Source: Pseudomonas guariconensis
GTDB lineage: Bacteria > Pseudomonadota > Gammaproteobacteria > Pseudomonadales > Pseudomonadaceae
NCBI RefSeq assembly: GCF_900102675.1
Contig: NZ_FMYX01000002.1
Location: forward strand, 372,001-436,000
Direction: 5' to 3'
DNA length: 64,000 nucleotides
The translations under genes were made by a program, and so were the position numbers. Positions 54,823 to 63,747 of this stretch are shown piece by piece (positions within the stretch are counted from its first letter, which is position 1; each line of letters begins with the position of its first letter). Under the pieces are notes generated by a model. It was not told the origin of the DNA, did no database searches, and worked only from the letters and a program-made list of their open reading frames with translations.

Positions 54823-55728
54823 TCAATCTGTCGATTGCCTGAAGACGTAGAACAGGTTCGGCTCACTGACCAGATAGATGGTCCCCTCCTCGTCCATGGC
54901 CAGGCCCTCGGCCTGCGGCACACTGCGCTTGAGCCCCTGAAAGCCTTTGTTCAACGAAAGCGTGCTCAGCGGCCGGCCCTCCACATCCAGTTCCACCACC
55001 AACCGAGACTCATCCGACAGCGCCAGCAAATGCCCCGTGCGCTCGTCGAACTGCAGGCTCGACAGGTCACGCACGAACAACCGCGAATCGCGCTTGCGGT
55101 CCTGCACCACATGCACCGCATAGGGTTTTCCGGGTTTTCCGTGGGGGAAGCCGTGAATCTCGTAGATCATCATCGGGTCGCGCTCCTTGGCCACGAACAG
55201 GCGCTTGCCTGCCGAGTCGTAGGCTAGGCCTTCGAAGCCCTTGTTGCCATTACGGCCAATGGCCAAGGTGAGCTGCTCGGCATCGTTGGCGTCGAGAAAC
55301 AGTGTGTCGTCGTCCAGATGCACGCGGATCAGCCGCTGCTCACGCTCGTCGGTGATCACATAACTGTTGGTTCCCACGTATTCCACCGCCTCGGGATCGC
55401 CGAAGCCGGTCAGGGGGACGCGGCGCAGGATGCGACCTTCCAGCGACAGTTCGATGAGTTCGGAGCGTTTGTTGGTGACGGTAAAGAGGGTCTTGCGGTC
55501 GGGGTCGAAGGTCAGCGCCGAGATATCGTCATCCAGCCCTGCGATAGGCTGGGCTTCGAGCGTCACACGGTAACGATCAAGGCCTATGCCCTGCTCGGCA
55601 GGCTGCCACCAAGCCTGAAGATTGAACCAGCCACGCTCGAACAGACGAAACTCATGGGCGGCCAATCCACCCGCCAGCAGCGCAAGGCACGGCACCAGAA
55701 CAAGGAACAGGCGTGAACGACGACACAT
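54823..55728 (-). CDS. SdiA-regulated (YjiK-like) family protein, copy 1
   Basis: A 301-residue protein with an N-terminal membrane helix or uncleaved signal (residues 5-24), then a beta-propeller-like domain of the SdiA-regulated family. Recurrent blade motifs are DDDISALTFDPDRKTLFTV, GFGDPEAVEYVG, NKGFEGLAYDS and VPQAEGLAMDEEGTIYLVSEPNLFYVF. Probably periplasmic. Function is unknown; the family was named after regulation by the LuxR-type protein SdiA in E. coli. It is a paralogue of the next gene upstream. Confidence 0.85.
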   Translation of the reverse strand: MCRRSRLFLVLVPCLALLAGGLAAHEFRLFERGWFNLQAWWQPAEQGIGLDRYRVTLEAQPIAGLDDDISALTFDPDRKTLFTVTNKRSELIELSLEGRILRRVPLTGFGDPEAVEYVGTNSYVITDEREQRLIRVHLDDDTLFLDANDAEQLTLAIGRNGNKGFEGLAYDSAGKRLFVAKERDPMMIYEIHGFPHGKPGKPYAVHVVQDRKRDSRLFVRDLSSLQFDERTGHLLALSDESRLVVELDVEGRPLSTLSLNKGFQGLKRSVPQAEGLAMDEEGTIYLVSEPNLFYVFRQSTD

Positions 55729-55793
55729 GAAGATAGATCCGATAAGAAAGGCCGGAATCTAATCATGGTCGACTGAAATAAAACTTAATGCCG

Positions 55794-56717
55794 TCAGTTC
55801 TTTCTGAAACGATAGAAAAGGTCTGGCTCACTCACCATGTACAGGTTGCCCTGGTCATCCGTCGCCACGCCCTCGGCGCGCGGAATGGTGTGCTTCAAGC
55901 CGTTGAAACCGCCGAGCAACGTCATGAAGCTGACCTGTTTGCCCTTTTCGTCCAGTTCCAGCAGCAAGTTGGAATCAGCCGACAAGACCAGCAAATGCCC
56001 CGTGCGGGGATCGATCCACAAGGCGGAGAGATTGCGCACATCGAGCTGGTCGCTGGGCACAACCTGCTTTTCGCCTTTGAGCGGGCTTTTGCCATCGGTG
56101 CTCCAGGCATACAGTTTGGGCGGACGCTCTTCACCCAACAGCAGACGCTGGCGGACAGGGTCCCAGGCGATGGCCTCGAAACCCTTGTTGCTGTTGGCTG
56201 ACTTGCCCAGGTCGTGGTGCGGATGGTCCGCGTAGGTCAAGCTGGCGGTGCTGGCATCCACGCTCACCAGGGTCATGTCATGCTTGCGCTCGTCGACGAT
56301 CGCGATCTGGCCATCGGCCAACACCGCGACCCCTTCGGGGTTGTCCCAGCCCACCAGCGGGATCTTGCGCAGCACATCACCCTCGAGGCTCAGCTCGACC
56401 AGGAAAGGGTTGTTCCCCATTACCGCGAACAGGGTCCGGGTAAACGGGTTGAACGCCAGGTCCGATGGCTCATCGTCCGACATGCCCGGCAATACCTTGG
56501 CATCGATGTCCGCCACGTAGTCCGGCAGCCAGACGCTTTCACCGCGCTCGACCTTGTTCTCGAAGCGCTCCTTGACCCACAGCACGGCGCGATCGTCCCA
56601 ATGCATGATCACCGCCAGGACATAGCCCAACACTGCGACTACCCCTACCCATACCTGCCAACGACGGAAAATACCGCGCTTGCGAACTGGGCGTGGAGCA
56701 CTGGAGGTAAATGCCAT
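55794..56717 (-). CDS. SdiA-regulated (YjiK-like) family protein, copy 2
   Basis: A 307-residue paralogue of the neighbouring gene, with an N-terminal membrane helix (residues 22-43) and the same propeller signature: EPSDLAFNPFTRTLFAVMG, GWDNPEGVAVLADG, NKGFEAIAWDP and IPRAEGVATDDQGNLYMVSEPDLFYRF. The two genes are 65 bases apart and probably arose by tandem duplication long ago. Likely anchored with the propeller in the periplasm. No enzymatic role can be assigned. Confidence 0.85.
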   Translation of the reverse strand: MAFTSSAPRPVRKRGIFRRWQVWVGVVAVLGYVLAVIMHWDDRAVLWVKERFENKVERGESVWLPDYVADIDAKVLPGMSDDEPSDLAFNPFTRTLFAVMGNNPFLVELSLEGDVLRKIPLVGWDNPEGVAVLADGQIAIVDERKHDMTLVSVDASTASLTYADHPHHDLGKSANSNKGFEAIAWDPVRQRLLLGEERPPKLYAWSTDGKSPLKGEKQVVPSDQLDVRNLSALWIDPRTGHLLVLSADSNLLLELDEKGKQVSFMTLLGGFNGLKHTIPRAEGVATDDQGNLYMVSEPDLFYRFRKN

Positions 56718-56862
56718 AGAAGAGCGCTTCCTGGTATCGCCGAGTTCTCCCTAACTTCGGCTAATGAAATATCCGGGGCATTATCCGGATGATTTGTGAA
56801 AAAAACGGCAAATATCGCGTTGAATACGATGACAGCCCGATAAGACTGTCATCGTCAGCGGG

Positions 56863-57528
56863 TCACAACACGCGGCTTTCGAAGCGGCTCGCGCCGGGAA
56901 GCTCCAACGCCAGCTCATCGCCCACCCTCAAGGGGCCGACGCCAACGGGTGTACCGGTGAGGATGACATCACCCGGGAGCAGGGAGAAGTGAGCGGCAAT
57001 ATGCTGGATGACCGGCACGATGGGGTTGAGCATCATCGCGCTGTTGCCGTCCTGGCGGACTTCGCCGTTGATCGACAGGCGAATGCCGATATCGGTCAGG
57101 TCCTCGAAGGTGTCGGCGACCACGAACGGCGGCAGGACGCAGGCACCGTCGAAGCTCTTGGCCAGTTCCCAAGGCAGGCCCTTCTCCTTGAGCTTGGCCT
57201 GCACGTCGCGCAGGGTCAGGTCCAAGGCCGGGGCAAAGCCGGAAATGGCATCGCGCACTTCTTCTTCGCTGGGGTGGGTCGACAGCGGCTTGCCGACCAG
57301 CACGGCAATCTCCGCTTCATAATGCACGGCCCCCCGCTCGGTCGGGATCTTGAAACCACCCTCCAAGGGCACCACACAACTGCCGGGTTTTATGAACAGC
57401 AGAGGCTCGCTGGGGATTGGGTTGTCCAGCTCCTTGGCATGTTCGGCGTAGTTACGGCCTATGCAGACCACCTTGCCCAGGGGAAAGTGGATGCGCGTGC
57501 CGTCTAGGTACTGGTGCTGGTAACTCAT
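56863..57528 (-). CDS. Fumarylacetoacetate hydrolase family protein
   Basis: A 221-residue FAH-fold enzyme of the YcgM type. Motifs are KVVCIGRNYAEHAKEL, the metal-binding Glu residues in VHYEAEIAVLVGK, and VILTGTPVGVGPL near the C-terminus. Relatives act as oxaloacetate tautomerases, acylpyruvases or hydrolases of 2,4-diketo acids. It lies 26 bases downstream of the D-2-hydroxyglutarate dehydrogenase gene and is probably cotranscribed, which hints at a link to 2-oxo acid metabolism. Confidence 0.88.
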   Translation of the reverse strand: MSYQHQYLDGTRIHFPLGKVVCIGRNYAEHAKELDNPIPSEPLLFIKPGSCVVPLEGGFKIPTERGAVHYEAEIAVLVGKPLSTHPSEEEVRDAISGFAPALDLTLRDVQAKLKEKGLPWELAKSFDGACVLPPFVVADTFEDLTDIGIRLSINGEVRQDGNSAMMLNPIVPVIQHIAAHFSLLPGDVILTGTPVGVGPLRVGDELALELPGASRFESRVL

Positions 57529-57554
57529 GGCCGACTCCTCTGGATACTGCGTAC

Positions 57555-58952
57555 TTATTCAGGAGCGAAGATCTTACCCGGATTCATGATGCCGTTCGGG
57601 TCGAACACCCCCTTTATTGCCTTCATGCAGGCAATTTCCTCAGGTGACCGGCTGTAGCCCAGGTAGTCGCGCTTGGTCATGCCCACGCCATGCTCGGCGG
57701 AGATCGAGCCGTTGTAACGCTGGACGATCTCGAACACCCATTTGTTGACCTTGGCGCAGGTGGCGAAAAACGCGTCCTTGGCCATGTCATCGGGCTTGAG
57801 GATGTTCAGGTGCAGGTTGCCGTCGCCGATATGGCCGTACCAGACCACTTCGAAGTCCGGATAGTGCTGACCGACGATGGCATCGATGTCCCGCAGGAAC
57901 GCCGGCACCTTCGAAACCGTGACGGAAATGTCGTTCTTGTAGGGTGTCCAGTGGGAAATGGTTTCGGAGATGTACTCGCGCAGTTTCCATAGGTTCTTGA
58001 GTTGGGTCTCGCTCTGGCTCATCACGCCATCGAGTACCCAGCCCTGCTCGACGCAATGCTCGAAGGTGGCCAGGGCTTCGTTGGCCACATCTTCGGTGCT
58101 GGCTTCGAACTCCAGCAGGGCATAGAACGGGCAATCGGTCTCGAACGGCGGCGGCACGTCGCCACGCCCCATGACCTTGGCCAAGGCCTTGTCGGAGAAG
58201 AATTCGAACGCGGTGAGGTCGAGCCGGCCCTGGAAGGCATGCAGCACTGGCATGATCGAGTCGAAGTCCGGCGTACCCAACACCATGGCGGTCAAGTTGC
58301 GCGGCGCACGGTCTAGACGCAGCGTGGCCTCGACCACGAAGCCCAGGGTGCCTTCGGCGCCAATGAACAGCTGACGCAGGTCGTAGCCGGTGGCGTTCTT
58401 GATCAAGCCCTTGTTCAACTCGAGCAGCTCACCCTTGCCGGTCACCACTTTCAGCCCTGCTACCCAGTTACGGGTCATGCCATAGCGAATGACCTTGATG
58501 CCGCCGGCATTGGTGCCGATGTTGCCACCGATCTGACTGGAGCCCGACGAGGCGAAATCCACCGGGTAATAAAGGCCGTTGTCCTCGGCGAACTGCTGCA
58601 ACTGGCGAGTGATCACGCCCGGTTGGCACACCACGGTGCGGTCGAAAGCGTTGAAGTCGAGGATCCGGTTCATGTAGTCGAAGGCCACCACCACCTCGCC
58701 GTTGGCGGCCACCGCGGCGGCAGAGAGGCCGGTGCGCCCGCCCGAGGGCACCAACGCGACTTGATGTCGATTGGCCCAGGCGACAATGGCCTGCACCTGC
58801 TCGATGGACCGAGGGAAGACGATCGCCGAGGGCGCCGGTGGATAGTGCTTGGTCCAGTCCTTGCCGTAGGCCTCCAGCGAAGCCGGGTCGGTAAGAACCT
58901 TGCTCGGGTCGACCAGGGTCATCAGTTCATCAAGTACCGCGGTGTTGGTCAT
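57555..58952 (-). CDS. FAD-linked D-2-hydroxyglutarate dehydrogenase
   Basis: A 465-residue FAD oxidoreductase of the GlcD/D2HGDH group. The FAD domain has VPSGGRTGLSAAAV and SSGSSQIGGNIGTNAGG, and the C-terminal domain has GHIGDGNLHLN and SISAEHGVGMTKRDYLG. Its place facing serA is the same as PA0317/PA0316 in P. aeruginosa. SerA makes D-2-hydroxyglutarate from 2-oxoglutarate to recycle NADH, and this enzyme removes it, pulling serine synthesis forward. MTNTAVLDEL is used as start; an ATG eight codons upstream is possible. Confidence 0.9.
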   Translation of the reverse strand: MTNTAVLDELMTLVDPSKVLTDPASLEAYGKDWTKHYPPAPSAIVFPRSIEQVQAIVAWANRHQVALVPSGGRTGLSAAAVAANGEVVVAFDYMNRILDFNAFDRTVVCQPGVITRQLQQFAEDNGLYYPVDFASSGSSQIGGNIGTNAGGIKVIRYGMTRNWVAGLKVVTGKGELLELNKGLIKNATGYDLRQLFIGAEGTLGFVVEATLRLDRAPRNLTAMVLGTPDFDSIMPVLHAFQGRLDLTAFEFFSDKALAKVMGRGDVPPPFETDCPFYALLEFEASTEDVANEALATFEHCVEQGWVLDGVMSQSETQLKNLWKLREYISETISHWTPYKNDISVTVSKVPAFLRDIDAIVGQHYPDFEVVWYGHIGDGNLHLNILKPDDMAKDAFFATCAKVNKWVFEIVQRYNGSISAEHGVGMTKRDYLGYSRSPEEIACMKAIKGVFDPNGIMNPGKIFAPE

Positions 58953-59027
58953 CGGCTGAACTCTCGAACTATTCATAGTCACCCTGAGCACTCTTCACCT
59001 GTCGGGATAAGCTCAGATTCTGTCGCG

Positions 59028-59039
59028 TATGCTAGCATA
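59028..59039. promoter_or_regulatory. 12-bp palindrome in the serA / D-2-hydroxyglutarate dehydrogenase divergent region
   Basis: TATGCTAGCATA is perfectly self-complementary and lies roughly midway between the two start codons (76 and 84 bases away). Because it reads TATGCT on both strands it may also contain the -10 boxes of both promoters. Confidence 0.45.
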
Positions 59040-59122
59040 GCGCTCCCGCCGTTCGTGCTAAGGCCGACGCCGCGCCGCTTTACCCCCCTGCCATTTTTTC
59101 TCCGGGATACAGGTTTACGCAG

Positions 59123-60352
59123 ATGAGCAAGACTTCTCTCGACAAGAGCAAGATCAAGTTCCTTCTTCTTGAAGGTGTGCACCAGAATGCGGTCGATACC
59201 CTCAAGGCTGCCGGGTACACCAATATCGAGTACCTCACTGGTTCCTTGCCGGAAGCAGAGTTGAAGGAAAAGATCGCTGATGCCCACTTCATCGGCATTC
59301 GCTCTCGCACCCAGCTGACCGAAGAGATCTTCGACTGCGCGAAGAAACTGGTCGCTGTCGGCTGCTTCTGCATCGGTACCAACCAGGTCGACCTGAACGC
59401 AGCCCGCGAGCGCGGTATCGCCGTGTTCAACGCGCCGTTCTCCAACACCCGCTCCGTTGCCGAGCTGGTGCTGGCCGAAGCCATCCTGCTGCTGCGTGGC
59501 ATCCCCGAGAAGAACGCTTCCTGCCACCGTGGCGGCTGGATCAAGAGCGCGGCCAATTCCTTCGAGATTCGTGGCAAGAAACTGGGCATCGTCGGCTACG
59601 GCTCGATCGGCACCCAATTGTCGGTCCTGGCCGAAAGCCTGGGCATGCAGGTCTACTTCTACGATCCGCTGACCAAGCTGCCGCTGGGCAACGCCACCCA
59701 GGTGACCAGCCTGCATGAGCTGCTGGGCCTGGCCGACATCGTCTCGCTGCACGTGCCTGAGCTGCCATCCACCCAGTGGATGATCGGCGAGAAGGAAATC
59801 CGTGCGATGAAGAAGGGCTCGATCCTGATCAACGCCGCCCGTGGCACCGTGGTCGAACTCGACCACCTGGCCGCCGCGATCAAGGATCAGCATCTGATCG
59901 GCGCCGCCATCGACGTCTTCCCGGTCGAGCCTCGCTCCAACGACGAGCAGTTCGAAAGCCCGCTGCGCGGCCTGGACAACGTGATCCTGACCCCACACAT
60001 CGGTGGCTCCACCGCCGAAGCCCAGGCCAACATCGGCCTGGAAGTGGCCGAGAAGCTGGTCAAGTACAGCGACAACGGTACGTCCGTATCGTCGGTCAAC
60101 TTCCCGGAAGTTGCCCTCCCGGCGCACCCAGGCAAGCACCGCCTGCTGCACATTCATCAAAACATCCCCGGCGTACTCAGCGAAATCAACAAGGTCTTCG
60201 CCGAAAACGGGATCAACATCTCCGGTCAGTTCCTGCAGACCGACGAGAAAGTGGGTTACGTGGTCATCGACGTGGATGCCGAATACTCGGACCTGGCGCA
60301 GGAAAAACTCCAGCAGGTCAAGGGCACTATCCGCTCTCGCGTGCTGTTCTAA
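59123..60352 (+). CDS. serA: D-3-phosphoglycerate dehydrogenase SerA
   Basis: A 409-residue NAD enzyme starting serine synthesis, of the E. coli length class. The nucleotide-binding motif is LGIVGYGSIGTQLSVLAE, catalytic Arg/Glu/His are in NAARGTVVELDHL and LTPHIGGSTAEAQ, and the C-terminal ACT domain (about residues 335-409, LLHIHQNIPGVLSEIN) provides serine feedback. Isolated transcription unit closed by a strong terminator. Confidence 0.97.
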   Translation: MSKTSLDKSKIKFLLLEGVHQNAVDTLKAAGYTNIEYLTGSLPEAELKEKIADAHFIGIRSRTQLTEEIFDCAKKLVAVGCFCIGTNQVDLNAARERGIAVFNAPFSNTRSVAELVLAEAILLLRGIPEKNASCHRGGWIKSAANSFEIRGKKLGIVGYGSIGTQLSVLAESLGMQVYFYDPLTKLPLGNATQVTSLHELLGLADIVSLHVPELPSTQWMIGEKEIRAMKKGSILINAARGTVVELDHLAAAIKDQHLIGAAIDVFPVEPRSNDEQFESPLRGLDNVILTPHIGGSTAEAQANIGLEVAEKLVKYSDNGTSVSSVNFPEVALPAHPGKHRLLHIHQNIPGVLSEINKVFAENGINISGQFLQTDEKVGYVVIDVDAEYSDLAQEKLQQVKGTIRSRVLF

Positions 60353-60367
60353 GTTACTGCGCTGCAT

Positions 60368-60400
60368 AAAAAAAGGAGGCCCGGGTGGCCTCCTTTTTTT
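60368..60400. terminator. Intrinsic terminator after serA
   Basis: AAAAAAAGGAGGCC / GGCCTCCTTTTTTT, a 14-bp stem with loop CGGGT, 15 bases past the serA stop. Confidence 0.93.
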
Positions 60401-60421
60401 TGCCTGTGTATCGACGGTGTC

Positions 60422-60465
60422 TGTTTCGCGGGTAAATCGGAGCGCCGAACCGCCGCTCCCACAGG
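60422..60465. repeat. Degenerate REP element
   Basis: TTTCGCGGGTAAATC followed by CGCTCCCACAGG, with an interior GAGCG...CGCTC pairing. Confidence 0.6.
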
Positions 60466-60521
60466 TCATGTATCGCTCTCAAGCATCTCGCTGTGCCAGA
60501 GGGCCGCGAAAGAGTCGGGAT

Positions 60522-60998
60522 TTACTTCACCTGCACGGTGATCTTCTGCGACTCGACGCTTGGCTTGAACGGCACATGGAACCGGTCCCCCAGGACCAGT
60601 TGCAGGGTGTGCTTGCCTGGCGTCAGGGTGATGGTGGCTTCGGTCTGCGCCTTGCCGAAGTGCAACACTTGCGGGCCGGCCGGCAGTGGTGCGTTGTTCT
60701 CCGGCATCAAGGTGGTCGGCAGCGGCTGGTCAGCCGCAGGCTCTTTGTCGACATCAACCAGCAGGTGATGGTGACCCGTGTGCGGGGTCGCATCGCCCGC
60801 AGGCTTGAGCCCCATGCCCTCGATGCCGAACTTGACCGTGAAGGTCTTGTCGACGGTCGCTCCGTCAGCGGGGGAAACGATGAAGACCTTGGCGCCCTCG
60901 GGCGGCTCCTGACTCTTCAGCGCGTCCGCGGCGCCCGCGAACACCGACACCCCCATCAACAAGCCGGCAACGGCAGCACGCGAAAATAGGCTGTTCAT
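60522..60998 (-). CDS. DUF4399 periplasmic protein
   Basis: A 158-residue exported protein (signal peptide residues 1-23, ending VFAGA). The mature part is a single beta-sandwich-like domain with KVFIVSPADGATVDKTFTVKFGIEGM, HTGHHHLLVDVDK and GKHTLQLVLGDRFHVPF, which fits DUF4399. The His cluster HTGHHH could bind metal. Function unknown. Confidence 0.87.
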   Translation of the reverse strand: MNSLFSRAAVAGLLMGVSVFAGAADALKSQEPPEGAKVFIVSPADGATVDKTFTVKFGIEGMGLKPAGDATPHTGHHHLLVDVDKEPAADQPLPTTLMPENNAPLPAGPQVLHFGKAQTEATITLTPGKHTLQLVLGDRFHVPFKPSVESQKITVQVK

Positions 60999-61225
60999 TC
61001 ACATCTCCTGTGTTTCACTTTCATTGACTACTGTCCATTAACGAACCGCAGCGATAAATCACCATAGTTCAATTGGGCGCCAAGGTCTTGCCGGACAGGA
61101 CCAGAAAAAATGATCGCCGCTCAAAACATTGCAGCGCAGCTAAGGTCATAGCCTGCATTCGACCGTAACAAGTCAGAAAGTCGCGGCGAAACATATTCAA
61201 CTGCCAAAAGAAAATGGGGGCATTC
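60999..61225. other. Divergent gap between DUF4399 gene and short solute-binding protein gene
   Basis: 227 bases of moderate GC. It should contain two divergent promoters. I see no clear hexamers, repeats or RNA gene. Confidence 0.4.
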
Positions 61226-61705
61226 ATGCGTTTGAGCACTGGCGTACTTCTGGCACTTTTGATCAGCCCATTGGCCCAGGCCGAGCTGATAGACGACGTC
61301 AACGACCGGGGCGAGCTGCGCATTGCCGTGCAATCCGATACCCCACCCTACGCCTACAAGGAAAACGAACACCTGACTGGCTTTGAAATCGAGCTGGGCC
61401 AGGCCATCGCCAAGGAACTGGATGTGCGTGCGCAATTCGTCGAGGCCCCTGCGGATCAGTTGCTGCCTGGCGTTCAGAGCGGCAAGTTCGACATCGCCCT
61501 CGATCAGCTCGATGCCAAACAGACACTCGATGGGCAATTGGATATCAGCCAGCCCTATGGCGCCGACGCACGGGTGATTCCATTCCAGAAGGACAACCCG
61601 GCGTTCGAAAGCGCAGTGAACAATGCCCTGCAGCGCATCAAGGACGACGGCCGTCTGACGGCATTGGAACAGAAGTGGCTCAAGAACCAGGCAGCGAGCC
61701 AGTGA
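61226..61705 (+). CDS. One-lobe amino-acid-type solute-binding protein (lobe 2 absent)
   Basis: A 159-residue exported protein (signal residues 1-19, ending AQA). The mature sequence begins like an SBP_bac_3 protein (LRIAVQSDTPPYAYKENEHLTGFEIELGQAIAKEL in two parts, then FDIALDQL and DISQPYG) but then jumps straight to the C-terminal helix that normally ends lobe 1 (VNNALQRIKDDGRLTALEQKWL). About 90 residues that form lobe 2 in relatives such as GlnH are missing, without a frameshift. It may be a decayed transporter component or a small ligand-binding protein. No permease is adjacent. Confidence 0.8.
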   Translation: MRLSTGVLLALLISPLAQAELIDDVNDRGELRIAVQSDTPPYAYKENEHLTGFEIELGQAIAKELDVRAQFVEAPADQLLPGVQSGKFDIALDQLDAKQTLDGQLDISQPYGADARVIPFQKDNPAFESAVNNALQRIKDDGRLTALEQKWLKNQAASQ

Positions 61706-61759
61706 TGGCCTGCCAAACGCTGCAGGGGGCATCGACCTTTATCGTCTGGCGAATCCTTG

Positions 61760-62263
61760 CTAGTGGCCCATACCTTCCAGCGCTCGCTGTGCGTCTTCGA
61801 GCTCCAGCTCGCTGAACACCAGCACGCCTTCGCGGCGCAACAGCGCTGTGGTCACCCCTTCCCCCGGGACCTTCACGCCGCTGAAGGTCCCATCGTAGGT
61901 CAACCGGTTGCCACATGAAGGGCTGCCTGCCTTGAGCACCGCCACACGGATGCTATGTTCACGCACCAGCGCCAGGGCCTGCCGGGCGCCAGCAAGAAAG
62001 GCTTCGCTGACATCCAACCCGGTCACCGTCACTACCTGGGCCTGCCCGTCCAGCACCGCCGCCCCCTGCCCCCCCGGAATTTCCGCTGGGGGGCGGGGTG
62101 TCGGCAGGCCGCCCGCCACTTCTGGACATAGCGGCACCACGCGGCCTTCGGCCTGCCAGCGCTGAAGAAGATCCGGGTGCCCGCTGTCGCGCCCGTCGTA
62201 GCGCACCGGCTGCCCCAGCAGACAGGCGCTGACCAGGACCCTGGGCAAATCAGAACGGTTCAT
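61760..62263 (-). CDS. DUF523 family protein
   Basis: A 167-residue protein with Cys-containing family motifs: VSACLLGQPVRYDG, PLCPEVAGGLPTPRPPAEI and LKAGSPSCG. DUF523 proteins are uncharacterised; the conserved Cys residues suggest a metal or Fe-S site. ATG 62263 is used; GTG two codons earlier is possible. The start overlaps the end of the dioxygenase gene by 14 bases, so they are translationally coupled. Confidence 0.88.
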   Translation of the reverse strand: MNRSDLPRVLVSACLLGQPVRYDGRDSGHPDLLQRWQAEGRVVPLCPEVAGGLPTPRPPAEIPGGQGAAVLDGQAQVVTVTGLDVSEAFLAGARQALALVREHSIRVAVLKAGSPSCGNRLTYDGTFSGVKVPGEGVTTALLRREGVLVFSELELEDAQRALEGMGH

Positions 62264-62873
62264 TGCCACGACGGCGGAACCAGCCGGTCAGAGACAGGCG
62301 ATCACGCCTGGCCGGCAAGACTTCATGGGGGATATCGCCAGACAGGAACACCACCAGGCTGCCCGCCTCCGGCTGCACATCCAGCTGCGCGTCCTCGGCG
62401 AGGAACATGCGCAACTGGCCACCGTCCTGGGGTTGCCAATTCTCGTTGAGGTAGAGGATGGCCGAGACCGCGCGTCGGTCGTCGTCGCGGAAACGGTCCA
62501 CATGACGGCGATAGAAGGCGCCTGGTGGATACAAGGCGAAATGACACTCGAAGTCCTCAAGGCCCAGGTACAAGCCCTGGTTCAGCGCCTGGCGCAGGCT
62601 GTCCATGGCCGTCAGGTAACGGTCACAGGCCTCGGACTCACCCGGCTCCAGCCATTGGATGCGGTCGCCACGGATCGCTTCGCGCACCTCTTGTCCGGTG
62701 CCGCGCCCCACGCCGGCCGGGCTCAATTCGCCCTCGGCGGCACGGTGTCGGCACTCGGCCGCCAAGGCGCTGATCAATGCTTCGGGCAGGAAAAAAGGCT
62801 GGCGGGACCAACCACGGTTGGCCAGGTCGTCGACGATGGTAGAAAGCATCGGATATTCAAGAGAGATGGGCAT
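62250..62873 (-). CDS. Fe(II)/2-oxoglutarate-dependent dioxygenase, prolyl-hydroxylase type
   Basis: A 207-residue dioxygenase. The iron triad and 2OG-binding Arg are visible: RRHVDRF (HxD), SGDIPHEVLPARRDRLSLTGWF (distal His and Arg), and LYLNENWQPQDGGQLRMF gives the core strands. The resemblance is to P4H-like small proteins that hydroxylate a protein proline. Start MPISLEYP is chosen; a Met eight codons downstream is also possible. Overlaps the DUF523 gene. Confidence 0.85.
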   Translation of the reverse strand: MPISLEYPMLSTIVDDLANRGWSRQPFFLPEALISALAAECRHRAAEGELSPAGVGRGTGQEVREAIRGDRIQWLEPGESEACDRYLTAMDSLRQALNQGLYLGLEDFECHFALYPPGAFYRRHVDRFRDDDRRAVSAILYLNENWQPQDGGQLRMFLAEDAQLDVQPEAGSLVVFLSGDIPHEVLPARRDRLSLTGWFRRRGNEPF

Positions 62874-62994
62874 GGCGCATAGTATCGACTCGCCGTGAAA
62901 ACCGACAGCGCCACTTGGCCGCCAACCGTCATCGGCGTCTCGACAAAGCCACGCCGCCCCAAGGACAATAGCGGCCTGCCGACAGGAGTCCTGA

Positions 62995-63747
62995 ATGCGC
63001 CGTTTGTTTTCCCTGCTGCTGATGATGATCTGCACCATGCCTGTCTGGGCAGACAGTCTCGATCAGCTGTACAAGGTCGCCGGCTGGCCCGACCAGCGCG
63101 CCCACTTCACCGATGCCGTGAGCGCTGCCCAGCAGCGCTACAAGAACAGCCTGCCGCCTGCGGTCTACCAGGCGCTGGTCAACAACAGCAACCAGCGTTT
63201 CCAGGCCCAGGCCATGGACCGCCGGGCCCAGGCGCAATTGCGCGCCAACCTGCCCAACCCTGCGCCTGCGCTGGCCTTCTTCCAGTCGCCGCTTGGGCGC
63301 AAGGTCGTGGCCGCCGAACTGCTGGCTACGCGCAAGGACCAACTGGCCAAGAATGCCAAGGGCCTGCCGAAGATCCAGGCCAGCGACAACCGTATGCTGA
63401 TCATCGGCCACCTGGCCCAGGCCCTGCCTGCCCGGGAAGCCGGTGCCGAGGTGAGCCTGGCAATCGCCGGCGTCGCGGCCGACAGCCTCAGCTCCATGAT
63501 CCCCGGCCTGTTCGGGGCAGGTCAGGCCAGCAGCCTGCTCGATGGCCAGCGCCAGCGCCTGATGCAGCAGATCGGCGAGGATTTGAACAACACCCTGTTG
63601 TACGTCTACCGCGACCTGTCCGACGCCGAGCTCGAGGAATTCGCCACCTTCGCCGAATCCGCCGAGGGCAAGGCCTACTACAAGGCAGCCCTGGAAGCGG
63701 TGCGCGCCGGTCTGGCGGTGGGGCGGAGCGCCGCAGACCTGCAGTGA
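62995..63747 (+). CDS. DUF2059 exported protein
   Basis: A 250-residue protein with a signal peptide (residues 1-19, ending PVWA). The mature part is mostly alpha-helical. The C-terminal RDLSDAELEEFATFAESAEGKAYY (in two parts) is the DUF2059 signature. Function unknown. Divergent from the dioxygenase gene and directly abutting the convergent hydrolase gene. Confidence 0.85.
   Translation: MRRLFSLLLMMICTMPVWADSLDQLYKVAGWPDQRAHFTDAVSAAQQRYKNSLPPAVYQALVNNSNQRFQAQAMDRRAQAQLRANLPNPAPALAFFQSPLGRKVVAAELLATRKDQLAKNAKGLPKIQASDNRMLIIGHLAQALPAREAGAEVSLAIAGVAADSLSSMIPGLFGAGQASSLLDGQRQRLMQQIGEDLNNTLLYVYRDLSDAELEEFATFAESAEGKAYYKAALEAVRAGLAVGRSAADLQ

Noticed and set aside
62250..62873. The 2OG dioxygenase as the missing PhnY partner of the PhnZ-like enzyme
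   Set aside because: Its motifs are those of prolyl-hydroxylase-type enzymes, not PhnY, and it is 25 kb away, coupled to a DUF523 gene.
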